From: Entoloma clypeatum
Taxonomy: Eukaryota; Basidiomycota; Agaricomycetes; Agaricales; Entolomataceae
Reading direction: 5' to 3'
NCBI GenBank assembly: GCA_963565915.1
Contig: OY751488.1
Span: 806,001-870,000 of the forward strand
DNA length: 64,000 bases
In this document: piece by piece, positions 20,293 to 32,100 of the stretch
Position numbering within the stretch: the first letter of the stretch is position 1
Layout of the letters: every line of letters begins with the position of its first letter
Notes under the pieces: generated by a model
What the model saw: only the letters and a program-made list of their open reading frames with translations
What the model was told of the DNA's origin: nothing
Database searches by the model: none
Translations under genes and position numbers: made by a program

Positions 20293-20977
20293 GTGAGATC
20301 TCTTCTTATTTTACAAAATTCGATTTCGCAACGCCAACCCCTCGTTCTTTTTCGCGGTCAATAAATCCTCCTCATCCCTACGCCTTTTTTTGGAACTGGA
20401 TCGCTGATGTTTTTCGCCGACTAAGCAACCTTATTTGTTCAACTTTCTTACGGTGGGCAAGAAGAAGTTAGAACAAAAGTAGATTAGAAGACGTAGACTA
20501 GGACTAGAGGATGTGTAAGTGGGGCAAGTTATTGCAATCATTCGCAGCTTATACTGGGACGAGGTAAGCTGAATATGAGCTATGATTAAAGTAGCATGAT
20601 GATTACAGTGCTCGGAGGACGTGCTCGTTGTGCGGGCTGAACGTGATGATGCGCGTTGGCACCGGCGTTTCGTCAGACGGATGGGTGGCGCGTACGTGCC
20701 AGCGGTTCACCCAAGAAGGAGAAGGCTGACCGAATCAAGTTGACAACTAGCTCCGAGGCGGCTGAGAAGACGCCGAAATGTTGTGCTTCTGTGGCCAGTT
20801 GAGAGAAACGAAACGCGTGTCGTTTCCTCAGGTTTCAACTGATTTGCACCCACAGTGCAAGGGGTGGCTCCTGGAGTGTCGAAATCAACGATACTCGGTG
20901 CTCCCTCACCCCTCGCAAGTTTAAATCCCTCCACCACAATTCATCTAACTCCCAGATCACCTCTCAAGACCCATACC

Positions 20978-21565
20978 ATGAAGCTCTTTTCTACCCTCGC
21001 CGCCCTCCTCTTTATCGCCGGCGCTGCGTCTGCCCAGTACACGACAATTGGAGATCCGCCTGCTCATTCCAAGACGCCCTGGGCCGTGAAGGCGGGAGAT
21101 AAGTTCACTTTCAGGCTCGAGAGCCGTGTAAGTATCTTCTTTATGTATACAAGTCTTCAAAACTTAATTCACGCAGAACTTGCCCTCGGGTCACCCGACC
21201 GAACTTGGCGTCAGTGCCAGTCTCCAGTCGTGCGCGAAAGGGTGCGACCGGAACCACCCCTTCACATACCTCGGCACGTCGCTGTTGACGAAAGCCAATT
21301 TCCACCCGGCGTTTCATAAGAATGGACCCACAACGTATCCCTACCAGATATTCACCGTCACGATCCCTGGGAATGCATTGAAGGGGCTGGCCCTGTTGGG
21401 AGTCAGGCGTGAAAGCACCAATGTGAGTTCTTTTTCACTTTCTCTCGTATTCCTGAATCAATTCCGTACCGTCGCTGCTCGTTTATTTTTTCTGATGTTT
21501 TTCCTTTATATCAGTTTGGCCACCCTCTCACCGAGAATTTCGGTATTGAGCTCGATATCAAATAA
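20978..21565 (+). CDS. Small predicted secreted protein, paralogue C, 148 aa
   Basis: Exons 20978-21127, 21177-21422 and 21515-21565, all phase 0, with GTAAGT..GCAG and GTGAGT..TCAG introns. The signal peptide is MKLFSTLAALLFIAGAASAQ with a good AxA cleavage site. Then VKAGDKFTFRLESR, NLPSGHPTELGVSASLQSCA, KGCDRN (a C-x3-C pair), YPYQIFTVTIPGNALKG and VRREST. Exon 3 gives FGHPLTENFGIELDIK. This is the cleanest member. Function unknown; an extracellular or cell-wall role is inferred from the signal peptide only. Confidence 0.8.
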
Positions 21566-22099
21566 AAAAACCTTCATTCTTTGGGTGTGAGGCATGTGAG
21601 GAGTCGAGACAGTCGGCAGAAAACAAAGCAGATCGGATGATGACCAAATAATGTAGACTATCAGTTTTTGATCATTGTCCTTGACCGCGCCATTCCCACG
21701 CCCATCACTTTTCGTATCCCCGTGGGAATACTGCAACTGGCATCGGAAGGTTCGATTCGAAGCCTGATCCGTACAAACAACGCCAACTCATATAACTTGT
21801 GCGCGTCCGTATTTCTTGGTCACCAATATATTATCTTAACAAGCTCTTCAAATAGTAGGTGAGGAACTCACATACAAACCGTCCTACACGGACCACAACC
21901 GGCAGGGTAACTGAGCACGATGTCAACGTCGCATTGCCGTCAACTCCCTCGCTCTCGCCCCCCCACCCTCCTTCCTCCGCTCCCCATGCTGTTCAGGCAG
22001 CCAGCGGTATGGATCGTTGCCGTCAAGCAGGCGCTATGGAGAATTGGGAAAATGGAGACCGAGTGATGAAGGGCGTATAGGGCGTTGAGGTGTATGTGT

Positions 22100-22640
22100 G
22101 TCTTTTTGTGACCATGGGCACCAAGAACGACGCGCAGAAGCGCCGGCGGCAGCGGGTTTGCTCGCATTCAACATCCTGAAAACCATCCACGGCGTCCACC
22201 GTTGAACTCAACCTCCCAAAACATGGATAAACTCTACAAGGCGCACCGTCCCCAACGGTGTCGTTTCACCAAACGTATGTCCCGCATTCTCTTCCCTGGT
22301 AGCATTACTCACACAACGAGACAGTCAAGCGTACATAGATAATCCGTCTCTGCGACGATTCAGAGCTCTTCCATTGGGATGTCGCGCCCGAGTCCTGTCA
22401 TGCCGGAGTATCGAGGAGGACATGTCGTTGGTGGACCCGAGTCGTTCCCCACTGGCACTTTCCCTTACATTTTTCTCTTGATATGCGCCTTTTCTTCTCT
22501 TCTCTGTGGGGTGCTCTATCGACTCTTTCGATATATACGCGTATTGGATGAATCGGTCTTGAGCCAGATCGGACGGCAGAGATGGGGATTGTGAAGACAA
22601 CTGTTGAATGATGCACGTGTATATCGACCATCGGTCACTT
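22100..22640 (+). repeat. Repeated non-coding module, copy 3
   Basis: Most diverged copy: keeps CTCGCATTCAACATCCTG, CATCCACGGCGTCCACC, CCGTCTCTGCGACGATTCA, CCTGTCATGCCGGAGTATCG and the GTATTGGATGAATCGG region. It lies about 0.9 kb before paralogue D. No consistent frame. Confidence 0.5.
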
Positions 22641-23010
22641 GTTTTTCATTGAAACTCGTTTGCAAACCAGACCGGTGAGCCTGGCGCGGCCGGTCTTAAC
22701 CACCAGGTGCAAGTTCAGGTGAATGTACCCGAACCTCTGCGCAGTCATTGTGCAGAACAGCGGGCTGCCGGAAATTAGCTCCAAGACGACTGGGAAGACG
22801 AAGTGCTTGTCAAACACTTGTTGAGCCCCTGGCACCTGGACCGTAGAATTACTCCCTGATCAGTCTTCGGCCTCATTACTGGATCCATGGGCCTATGAAC
22901 CACCGGGCACCGGGCCCCTGCGTGGGAGGTCTCGCCTCCTTGACTATAAACCCATCCACGATAATTCGTCCTGGCTCCCAAATCACCTCTCAAGCCCTCG
23001 GACCCATACA

Positions 23011-23580
23011 ATGAAGCTCCTTTCCACCCTCGCCACGGCGACCGCCGCCCTCCTCTTTTCAGCTGGCGTTGCATTTTCCCAGACCGTGGAAATTGGAGAC
23101 CCAGTTCCTGGAACCCAGGCAACGGTGAAGGCAGGAAATAAGTTCACCTTCAGACTCGACAGCCATGTATGTCCTTCATTGAGTCAAAACTTAACATAGT
23201 TGAGCCTGATCTCTCAACACCCAGAATGTCCCCTCGGCTCACCCGACTGAACTTGGCATCAGCTTCGGTTTGGTGCCGGCGTGCGGGCAAGACTGCCACC
23301 ACAACTTTTCCAAGGACCTCGGGCACCTGTTTCCGAAAGCCAGTTTTAGCCCGAAGGTCGACAAAAATGGACCCACCACGCTCCCCTACCAAATATTCAC
23401 CGTCAAAATCCCTGCAGACACACTTAAGGGACCGGCCGCGTTAGGAATCAAGCGTGAAAGCATCGATGTGAGTTTTCTTTTTTTTTCCCTTTCTCGTGTT
23501 TCACGAAATCCGATTCCGTACTCTTGTAGGGCAAACAGCGTCGCACCGAGCTTCTCCGTATCAATCTCATCATCGATTAG
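23011..23580 (+). CDS. Small predicted secreted protein, paralogue D, 149 aa
   Basis: Exons 23011-23166, 23225-23467 and 23530-23580, all phase 0. The signal peptide is MKLLSTLATATAALLFSAGV; the motif VKAGNKFTFRLDSH ends exon 1. Exon 2 has SAHPTELGISFGLVPAC, GQDCHHN (again C-x3-C), LPYQIFTVKIPADTLKG and IKRES. The 51-nt third exon is the same length as in C, and its tail TELLRINLIID aligns with TENFGIELDIK. A TATAAA lies at 22944-22949. Closest to C; the two exon-3 sequences support one another. Confidence 0.78.
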
Positions 23581-23922
23581 AAAATCCTGTATTCTCTGAC
23601 GGAGCAGTGACAGAGTAGATTGGAGGGTGTAGACTTGATTCCTGCTACGGTTAGAGTCACTTTCAATTACCCCGGCGCTGGCATGTCTTCTATGGATATT
23701 TAAGGATTGAAATCGATCGTTTGGAGGAGGAAGGTGATTTTCAGAGGTTGAAGAATAGTTGGGAAGGCAATACAGATCATCACAGCACTCATTGCGAGTC
23801 GTGCAGGCAACCTGCACAGTCACTGGGCTGGGTTGGGGCTGGGAAGATTTTTGTTTTTTTCCCCGCGGGATGAGTGAGTCAACTTGCGAGTCGTGGTGGC
23901 AGTCTTCCACACTACCCAATAC

Positions 23923-24023
23923 TCGGGTAGGGTGTAACGGCTAACATTGCCGCCTCTCATTTCTCGCCAACGTGATCTAATGCGCGGTCGCGGCAGCTCG
24001 GGGTTCGATTCCCCGTACCCGAA
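23923..24023 (+). tRNA. tRNA-Glu(CTC) with a 29-nt intron
   Basis: Acceptor arms TCGGGTA (23923-23929) and TACCCGA (24016-24022) pair fully. The D arm is GTGT..ACAT with the A-box TAACGGCTAA, the anticodon stem is GCCGC (23949-23953) and GCGGC (23990-23994), and the T arm is CGGGG-TTCGATT-CCCCG carrying the B box. The anticodon CTC is at 23956-23958. An intron (23960-23988) follows base 37, the standard position. Discriminator A at 24023. Confidence 0.9.
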
Positions 24024-24188
24024 GGGCCAGGAGGTCAGGTTATTGTTTTCTGGCTGCTGGTGCGGTGGATTCACAAAACCTTGAACCGGCCTTCTTCAAT
24101 GTTTTGATTTCTGGTGTCTTTATCGTAATGAGCCGGTTTTCTAGATTTCAAGGCCTCGGTGTAATGGTCGACAATGTAGCTATAAATA

Positions 24189-24221
24189 CGCGGCAGCTCG
24201 GGTTTCGATTCCATGTACCCG
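24189..24221 (+). pseudogene. tRNA-Glu 3'-half fragment
   Basis: CGCGGCAGCTCGGG, then TTTCGATTCC, then GTACCCG repeats the 3' half of the tRNA-Glu gene 200 bp upstream with a few changes in the T arm. No 5' half is present. Confidence 0.75.
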
Positions 24222-24434
24222 GATACATGTAGTTTCCTTTTTTTTTTGCTGCGACCGCCGTTGAATGTACCAGAAGTTGAAAGTTTGATCTATTATGCGC
24301 TATCGTTCCGTGTACAATTCGCGAGGAGGCACTTGTCCCTGAAATTTACAGAAACGCATATATCCCACTGCAAAAACACATTCGTCCACTTGTCTGCTCA
24401 AGTAATACCCGCTCCCCCCCCCACACACACACGC

Positions 24435-26023
24435 CTACCGAAAAACCCTCCCAATCCCACCACAAGCCTCACACGTCGCCTCGTCAAAAATCATAAAGCT
24501 CACCGTACCCGTGCCTTCACATCTCCAGCATAGCATCCCGCCCATGCGCGGGTCGCCGGCGTTGTAGACCACTGAGTTGCTCCCTGGATTGGCGAGGGGC
24601 GTAGTGCGAGACAGCGGTGCTAGGGGGTTGCCGGTGCGGGAGAGGGCAGAGGAGGGTGATATCGTGTGGAAGGTCGCGCCGAGGCGCGGGGGGAAGCTCT
24701 GTGGGGTGGGAAAGGCGGGGTAGCCTCCTTGATGGGGTTGAGGGTGGAGACGGGGATGGGGAGAGTCGAATATGGGCACAGGGGTGGGAATCGGGGCTGG
24801 TGCTGGTGGTGATGGTCTGCGGGTGGTCGGGGGCCCTGTGCAGGAGGGGGAGGGGGAGGGGGAGTGGGAAGGGGCGCCCGAGGATCCTGTGTAGGAGTGA
24901 TGAGGGTGGGTAGAGGATGCGGAGCGTTTGAGGGTGCGGGAGGGGAGACGAGACGAGGGCGAGCGGAAGGACGGGAGAGGGCGCTGGAATGCCGAGCTGT
25001 CCTCGAAGGGGGTGTGGGACGAGTAGGCGTACGCGAGGGGGCCTGAGAAGGGTTTGGAGTGCTTGGACCAGCACTTTCTGCAGGGGTGTGAGGGGTCGGC
25101 GTGTTTGAAGCCTGTGTTGCGGCCTGGCGTGGAATTGGTGAGCGGTGGTTGTGAAAAGGGGGGAACATACATTTGTCGCATTGAAAACCTTCAGGGTAGA
25201 CTAGCAGTTTCCCGTCTCTCAATAGGGGATGGCCGGGCGTTGGGGAGACGGTGGGGGTCGGGCGAGTGCTTTGGTTTGTGCTGGGCGAAGGCGGTGCCGA
25301 ATGCGGCTGCGGGATCGCAGCATCGCCCCCGACTGCGTAAAAATCTCGGGCAAAGTCGGATGAGGCAGGGGGAGGGGCGGAGCCTGAGAAGGAGGCCCGA
25401 CGCGGAGGGAGGGGCGGGGCTTGTATATTGTATTGAGAAGGTGGTGGGGGGCCAGGGGGTGGAGCGTATGTGGTCCCCGTATGTTGCTGTCGTTGATGTT
25501 GGTACTGCGCGCCTGGATACCCCGCAGAATTCGCGCTCTGACTCCGGCTGTGGCCCAGCACCGAGGAAGCCGGCCCAGTGAGCTGAGCTGCGATCTGATC
25601 AATGTGCCCAGTCAGCTGTCTCCATAACGAACCGGATGAACCCGTCTGGTGTCGTGGCGGGGTTTGATAGTGGGACGAGATGATGGGTGGTGGTGGGGGA
25701 CTCAGAGGGGGCTGGGAAGGTGATAAGAGGCGTGGTTGCGGTTGGGCCTGAAACGGCCGTCGAGGGCCAAACTCGAGGGTCTCTTCGCGGTTCATGTCTG
25801 CTCTGGGGGTGTACGCGGGCGGCTCTTCGTCTGGGAAGTCGGGTGGGTTGACATCGTGTGCTGCGGAGTTGCTACTGCTGTTGCTGGAGGTGGGCTGTTC
25901 GATTCGAGGAGGGGAAGACGAGGTCAGGGTGCCAGTGGGGACTGGTGTGATTGCTGGAGAGCGGAATGGATTCGTGGTCGTCGATGCCGATGAGCTCTTT
26001 GTCGTCGTCGCAGTTGCAGCCAT
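24435..26023 (-). CDS. HUA1: HUA1-type zinc-finger protein, 513 aa
   Basis: Exons 26023-25171 and 25123-24435 join across a 47-nt intron (GTATGT..CCAG) that falls inside the first zinc-binding motif and restores YPEGFQCDKC-RNTGFKHADP in frame. The N-terminal 270 residues are low complexity, Pro/Ser-rich, with a PPAY motif (DEEPPAYTP) of the kind bound by WW-domain ubiquitin ligases. The Cys-rich centre (CDKC, then HPCRKCWSKH) and the C-terminus (LCWRCEGTGTVSFMIFDEAT, then CEACGGIGRVF) match the DnaJ-like zinc region of yeast Hua1, linked in yeast to cortical actin and the Rsp5/Sla1 network. I chose the ATG at 26023 (MAATATTTK); an in-frame ATG lies upstream at 26134. Confidence 0.85.
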
Positions 26024-26847
26024 CGATGTTGAGAATTGAAGAGATGGTGGCGGTGTTGGGGGGTCTCCACATATGTCATATAGGCTTATTACATAAGGTC
26101 TGTTTACAAGCTTGGGCGTCAAGGATGCCTTCACAGGTCACGGTAGTTCATCCTACAGCCTGTTCATGCTCTACCAGGATTTTTACAGAACATGGCAACC
26201 CCGAAGCGCAAACGAACGTTGCATTATCAGTGCTTCGTGCCGAAGTGGCAGAATATCATGAAACTGGCAGGGTCGCATCAGGACGACGACGACGACGAGG
26301 CGTCTCGTTCACCTTCATGAGACGGGGCTGGGGAGATTCATCATCTACCGAGTAAGTTTTGTTACATGACAGACAGCCCCATCCGCTGACCCGAAGCAGT
26401 ATCGTCCCTGCGATGAAGTCAGTGCTCAGGTTCGCGGTCGGTGAAGGAAGACATCTTTAAAATACAGATACTGCTGATTTTCACCTTCTCCCGGGGGCGA
26501 CTGTGCACTACCTACTGAACGACGCATATTTACAGCTACTTCTGGAACCACTGTGTTCGCAAAAATCGCACACTCCGACTTCACAGCCTCTTCCATTCCG
26601 ACTCGAACATCACTGGTCTGCCCTCCCACGAACGTCACCGTCTAGGCATGCAACGTATTCTTGATGGATTGTCGAGAAAGAAATTGATTCCAATGTTGGT
26701 TTTGCCGTGACGGTGGTGATAAAGTGACGGGGTTATATTCGCGGCGGCGAGTCAAACATAGGTTTAAAGCGTTGAGGGGAACGAGTATAAAGACCGAGAA
26801 AAGCCTTCTATCACTAGAGGGTCTGAATCCTCCACGATCCTCGCATC
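26024..26847. other. Between HUA1 and the aminotransferase; one weak candidate gene
   Basis: At 26192 a plus-strand frame starts MATPKRKRTLHYQCF and is open to 26320; another frame over the same stretch meets a good donor (GTAAGT, 26353) and acceptor (GAAGCAG, about 26398). Neither matches anything I know, and joined frames stop soon after. A promoter role for the divergent HUA1 gene is as likely. Confidence 0.3.
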
Positions 26848-28318
26848 TCACAACAATAAAACCTCCCTCAAATTCACGATGATCCTCTCTACCTCCTCCA
26901 CCGTGTTATAATGCACGAGCGAGATCCTCACCACACCATCGTCGATGTCCACCTTTGGCGACAGATTATTCACGAGCGAGTAGGAGTTGAAGTACCCCTG
27001 CCCAATGCCCACCTGCAGAACATCACATCATCCAGATTTCTCGCTTGCAAAGATGAAAAGAAAGAGAGCCTACCTCGCCTCTCCTATTGAACGCGTCCAC
27101 GATGTCCTTGCTCTTCAAGGGGTTTTGCCCCACCACGACAAAGCTGACAGTCGGCACCCTCTCTGTGCTCATCTTCTCCTCTCCGACAATTCGTACGCCC
27201 CTCTCCTTCTGTTCCGGGGCGGTAAGGAACTCCAGAAGAGGTGCAAGTAGCGTCTCTTCGTGTGCGGCAATGGCGTCGAATGTATCTTTGAGGCTCCGTT
27301 TTGGAGAGAGTGATAGGAGGTACTCGACGGTGCCAGTGGCGCCGCAGAGAAGCTCGTACCCTGGCCCACCGGGTTGGAGCTTGGAGGAGGAAGACTGCAG
27401 TTTGGGGGTAAGATGGTCATATACGATTGAAGAAATGGAGGAGGTGAGGCAGGACGCGCGGGTGTACATTGCCGAGATGTGTGGACCGTAAATCTAAGGA
27501 AATCGTCACGATGAAAGGACTGTTCCGGGGTCCAGGATTAGCTGGACTTTTTTTTGTTACGAACCTTGTAGGACGAAAAGACAGCGTAGTCGATGTCCCA
27601 GTCTTGCACATCGATTGATCGGTGGGAGACGTAGGCGACGCAATCGACACACAGTTCGACTTTGGGTGCTCCCTCGGCTTTGGCTTGTGCGCGAACGGCG
27701 GTGGCAACCGCTTTGACGGGTATGATGGACCCGAGGACATCGGAGCACGCTGTAAAAGCCACAATGCGTGTCCTGGGTGAAATGAGCGGAAGGAGGTCGG
27801 CGATGTCGTATGCGAGCGAGTACGGGTTTTCCGCGGATGTAGGCTTCGGTTTCCAGTATTTGAGGACGGCGCCCCGGCGAGTCGCGAGCTTCTTCCAGCA
27901 ACCGGAGTTGGCTGATGATAATTGTATCAGAACTGAGATTGACCCGAGGATCACTAGTCATACCTTCATGTTCCCACATGATAACGAACTCATCCCTTTC
28001 ATTTATGTCCGCATCGAGCCCCCTCGCCAGATTCTCCAAGTTCAAAGTTGAACTTGCTCCAAACACGATCTCTTCTGGCGACCCCGCATTGAAAAGCTTA
28101 GCAGCTTCTTTCGGTGTATCTGCTAATGATCTGCGGGTGATCTCGATCGATGTGGCATAGCCAGCACCAGTCCGGATGTTTGCATTCAACAGGCAATCGG
28201 CGACACGATCGGCGACGATTTTTGCGACTTGGGAGCCACCGGCGTTGCTTGCGAAGATGAAGCCGGAGGACAGGGATGGAAAACTGGACCGAACTTTAGT
28301 GAGGTCGAGGGCAGGCAT
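26848..28318 (-). CDS. Class V aminotransferase / cysteine desulfurase-like, 428 aa
   Basis: Four exons (28318-27964, 27911-27565, 27493-27074, 27012-26848) with introns of 52, 71 and 61 nt join without a stop to 428 residues. The start MPALDLTKVRSSFPSL is the first ATG of the open frame. PLP-enzyme landmarks: FASNAGGSQV near the N-terminus, FGASSTLNLENLARG, then WEHEANSGCW across the first splice, VAFTACSDVLGS, CVDCVAYVSHR, and the presumed Schiff-base lysine in VFSSYK just before IYGPH. The GPH signature resembles the VC1184-like subgroup of cysteine desulfurase homologues, whose substrate is unsettled. Cytosolic by lack of a targeting peptide. The gene looks intact. Confidence 0.87.
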
Positions 28319-29110
28319 TTGGCTGAGGTATGTAACGAAGTCCTTCGGGTTCACTGGCAGCTGATCAGAGTGACGGCACTTGATGATGATATGAGTTGGA
28401 CCCCAATCGTTCGGCGCTTGTCAAGACAAGACTCAAATAAGTAGTTCGGCATAAGGAGCAACTTTCACCAGTTCAGGGGTCATAATACTGGTGAGTGGGC
28501 CGCTGCAGAGCACGGCAAATTTCTGAGTTCGATTTAGCTCTCATCAATCATTCAGTGGATTCTGACACCTGCTGGACATTTATACGCGTTGCTAGGAGGT
28601 CATTTGCCATGTAATAGTGAGTAGTGATATACAGTGTACATATCATGGTCCTTGGTTTGCCCTTGCCTCCTTGCGACGACCCATTACGCATGCCGAATTT
28701 GTCTTCCTCTCTGCCGCAGTCTCATCGACAATCGCAAGGTGGTCAGGCATAAGATGCACTTCTTCGTCCGCGGTATCAGGTAGGCCCTGCATCAGCAAAT
28801 CAGGGAAATTCTGATTTAGCAATATGACATTCACGAGCGCATCACAATATTATAACACTCTGGCAACAGCTCATAACCGCTTATCTATGGTCAGTAAGAT
28901 TGTGGTAACATCATGGATAAGATGCAGTATTCTACTCATACTGCAAGGCAATGACAATGTTGCAATGAAATCATATCTACAATGTAAGCTGGCCACCAGG
29001 TCGGCAGATAGATTGCAGAGTTCACGCCACTAGTTTGCCCAAATATGAAAGGGTGTAACCCGATTTACAAGTGTCATTTCATTATGAGTAGTGAAGCTGC
29101 AATGTGAGTG
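28319..29110. other. No gene identified
   Basis: A 63-residue minus-strand frame (28643-28834) with an acidic centre is the only sizeable one, with no recognised domain. The region separates the aminotransferase start from the end of the Plavaka gene and should contain the right-hand terminus of that transposon, which I could not locate. Confidence 0.35.
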
Positions 29111-32100
29111 CTAAGGTGAAGCATAGCCATTATTATCGGAGTCCTCCGCATCGGATGGGTCATCATTGCTGCTGCAAACAGATTCTTCATCCTCTTCGTC
29201 GTCGTCCTCCTCCTCCCAGTCTTCATGATTACCTATTTCTGACAGCCGACCATCATTCATAACGATGTCTGAGCCTGAGTCTTCAGGGGTCGTTCGCGGC
29301 ACGACACCTGGTCTGCCACTAATGTCCCCACTATCATCAACATCTTCGTCTTCTTCAACTGTCATTTCTTCGGGAGTGGGAGGGTCTGCAGAATGGGCTT
29401 GATGTCCCGGAGTATTGTTTAAGTGGCCAATTCCACCACCAAAGTACCGCATTATCATATCGCGATCAACGAAACTATAAATTATTCAGGTGACTCAGCC
29501 GTGATTCTGGTACACCACTCACATGTTTACATAGAAGTTTACCCAATCATCTGTGTCATCAGGATTAAAGCGTCGAGCAATGCTGCGAGGGTGAGGGAGT
29601 GTAAGGGCAACCACTTTCACTTTTCACTTTTCCTTTACTTTCCTCCTTTCCTTTCTATTCCACCATCTCCGACGTCCTCCAATCGTATCCGCTGTCTCCG
29701 ACATCTTATCCGCCTCTCCGCATCTGACGACTCCGCCCCCATCCGCTACTCCGCACGTCGGATCGCAGGTACTATCATTCATCTTGTTTCCATTCATCCT
29801 TCATCGCTACTCCCGATCATTGCTCATCATTCATGTGTCTCGTTTTATCTCTTATTTCATATCTCATTTTACTATTTATCGCAGCTAGCTTGCAGGGGAA
29901 TCCTTAGAACTTTCTCTTCGGATCTCCCTTGCAAGTATCTGAGTTTGAGTCTTGGATCGTAAGGTCGCCCTTACAGGGAGGAGGTTGGTGCTGTGACCCG
30001 CGTCAAAAGCTGGAATCAAGTGACATCCACACACAACATGTGCTGGATCGACAAAGCTGAAGGCAAATTCGTCCGTGGATTCTACAAACCCAACTTTAGG
30101 CAATCGTGCTCGGCGAAATCCTGAACGATAGCCTGGCTCCTGACCAAACCAACGAACCCATAAAAAATCCATCCCTCTGACGTTTCTGGCCCCTGGAATC
30201 TCCAAATTCTCGGCCCAAACATTGGCATGATAGACTTTAAGAGTCCTCGCATACCAGTAGGGTTCAGTACCTTCTGTGGTAATGGGTGACCGCAGCATAA
30301 TGTCTGGGTGCGTACAAGGGTTGACTGTGTCATGCTGCCGCTGCAGGTCATAGCTCGTGTAGTAGATGCAGCATGTTTGAACAGAGTAGATTTTGCTTCC
30401 TACGAAGCGGATGCAGTTTCGATCTGAATCTGAAAATTCTTCATGCGCGTCGCCGTCAAATTCGCAGCCCATCAGTCGTCCCAACAAGTGGTCTTGAAGC
30501 TTCGGCAAAAAACCCTGAAAACACCCGCCAGTTGAGTGAGAACTACGAAAGACTGAGATCTGAAACATACGTGGTAGGCGGGGTCGTCCCGGTTGTTCCG
30601 AATGGCACTGAAAATATCCATGGGGTGGTTTTTAGAGTGAGAAATGTGAAACCGTAAATCTGAGTCGCCGTCCACCTGACTGTCGCTTTTTCCATCCATC
30701 ACTTCCATCTGCTGAGTACGGTCATGCAGCCGCTTCCTCTCCAAAGCTAAACGAGCCCGTTCAAGCCTTCGATAACACTTGGCAATTTGTTTCTCAGCAT
30801 TGCATTTGTTTGTTGATCCGTATAGTCGTTTGACTATTTTGTGAGCAAGTTCACCCTGTCCGCCAAACTATGGTGTGAATCATGAGATATGGAAGAGCAA
30901 AGACGACTGACCACCTGGGTAGAAAACCCATCTGTTCCACCAAAAAGACGGATAGCACGAACATAATCTCCAAGCGCATGCCATTTGTATGTGAAGAGGT
31001 TTAAGGTTTTCGGTTTTCGCCCTGAGGTGCCATGACCCGTCGTTGACCCCCCCTTTCCCTGGGCAGCCCGCTGGCGCCTGCTTCGTGCTTTCGTCTCCTT
31101 TGGAAGTTCAAATGTCACAAAATCAGACCGTGTGGTGTCCCGAAACTTTCGCATCAGCTGTCCGAGCTCTGTAGTAAGCTTTTCAAGGTGTTCTAGGGTG
31201 CTCTCAGTATGTACACGAAGCTTCGCGAATGCATGCCATTCAGCTGTTCGATACAAGAGGGCCACAATGTTGGTGTTATGTGGCTCTGGCAGCAGTCCTT
31301 CAAAAGCTGGAATACTGCACTAAAGAATGAAGCCGATTAGCCTTTCGTTTTTCTTGTTTGATCATCAAACGACGATTCAACGAACATACCTGCAATAGAT
31401 CCTCAAAATCACGAGCTGCAAGTTTCTTCATTTCTGAGGCATTTGTTGCAAAACGCCTGATTGTGCTTGAGCCAAAAGTGGGCATGTGGCGGAAGCTTCT
31501 CGTTTGAAATGTTATTATAGACAGGTAGCCAAGGAAGGCAAAGTTAACTTACCGTCGATCCAGTTCCGCAACCAAGCTGCCACCAGGCACCGCCACATAC
31601 AGAACTCGAATCAAGTGCGTAAAAAGTGCTTTCCATACACCCAATTCAAACTCATGCAATAGATCAATAACAAGCATACGCGGGATATTAAAATCAGGGC
31701 CAAGTCGGTCGATAAATGCATTCTAGGAATCTTCAATGGATGATCCAAGTTGTCAAAGGGATTTTGACCTATGATGGTTGGAACAGACGAAGTTGCTTTC
31801 AGGAGCCGATCGACAACAGCACCACCAATGGCTATGCCTGATTTGTAGATCGCGTCCCGTGCAAGTTTAACATAGTTGATTAGGTATGTTTGGACATTTT
31901 TCAGCCGAAATGTACTGTCAGGCTTCATACCAGTCTGGTCAAGTTTCAATTTTGAGACGAGACATCGAGGGCAAGGGCAGAGACCCTTGTCCCGTATGGT
32001 AGCGAGTAAGACTCTGTCAGAGCATGAGATCTGGAGCTCAGAAATGATCCAAAACAACTCACTTCTCGGGATAATCTGCAGAATATGTAAAGAAACGAGG

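Noticed and set aside
24617..24913. Long plus-strand glycine/arginine-rich frames opposite HUA1
   Set aside because: They are shadows of the Pro/Ser-rich coding strand with high GC; codon pattern and domain evidence favour the minus strand.
29423..29962. Plus-strand 179-residue frame over the Plavaka 3' region
   Set aside because: Lies opposite the last Plavaka exons and the long intron, has no domain, and is Ser/His-rich as expected of a complement.
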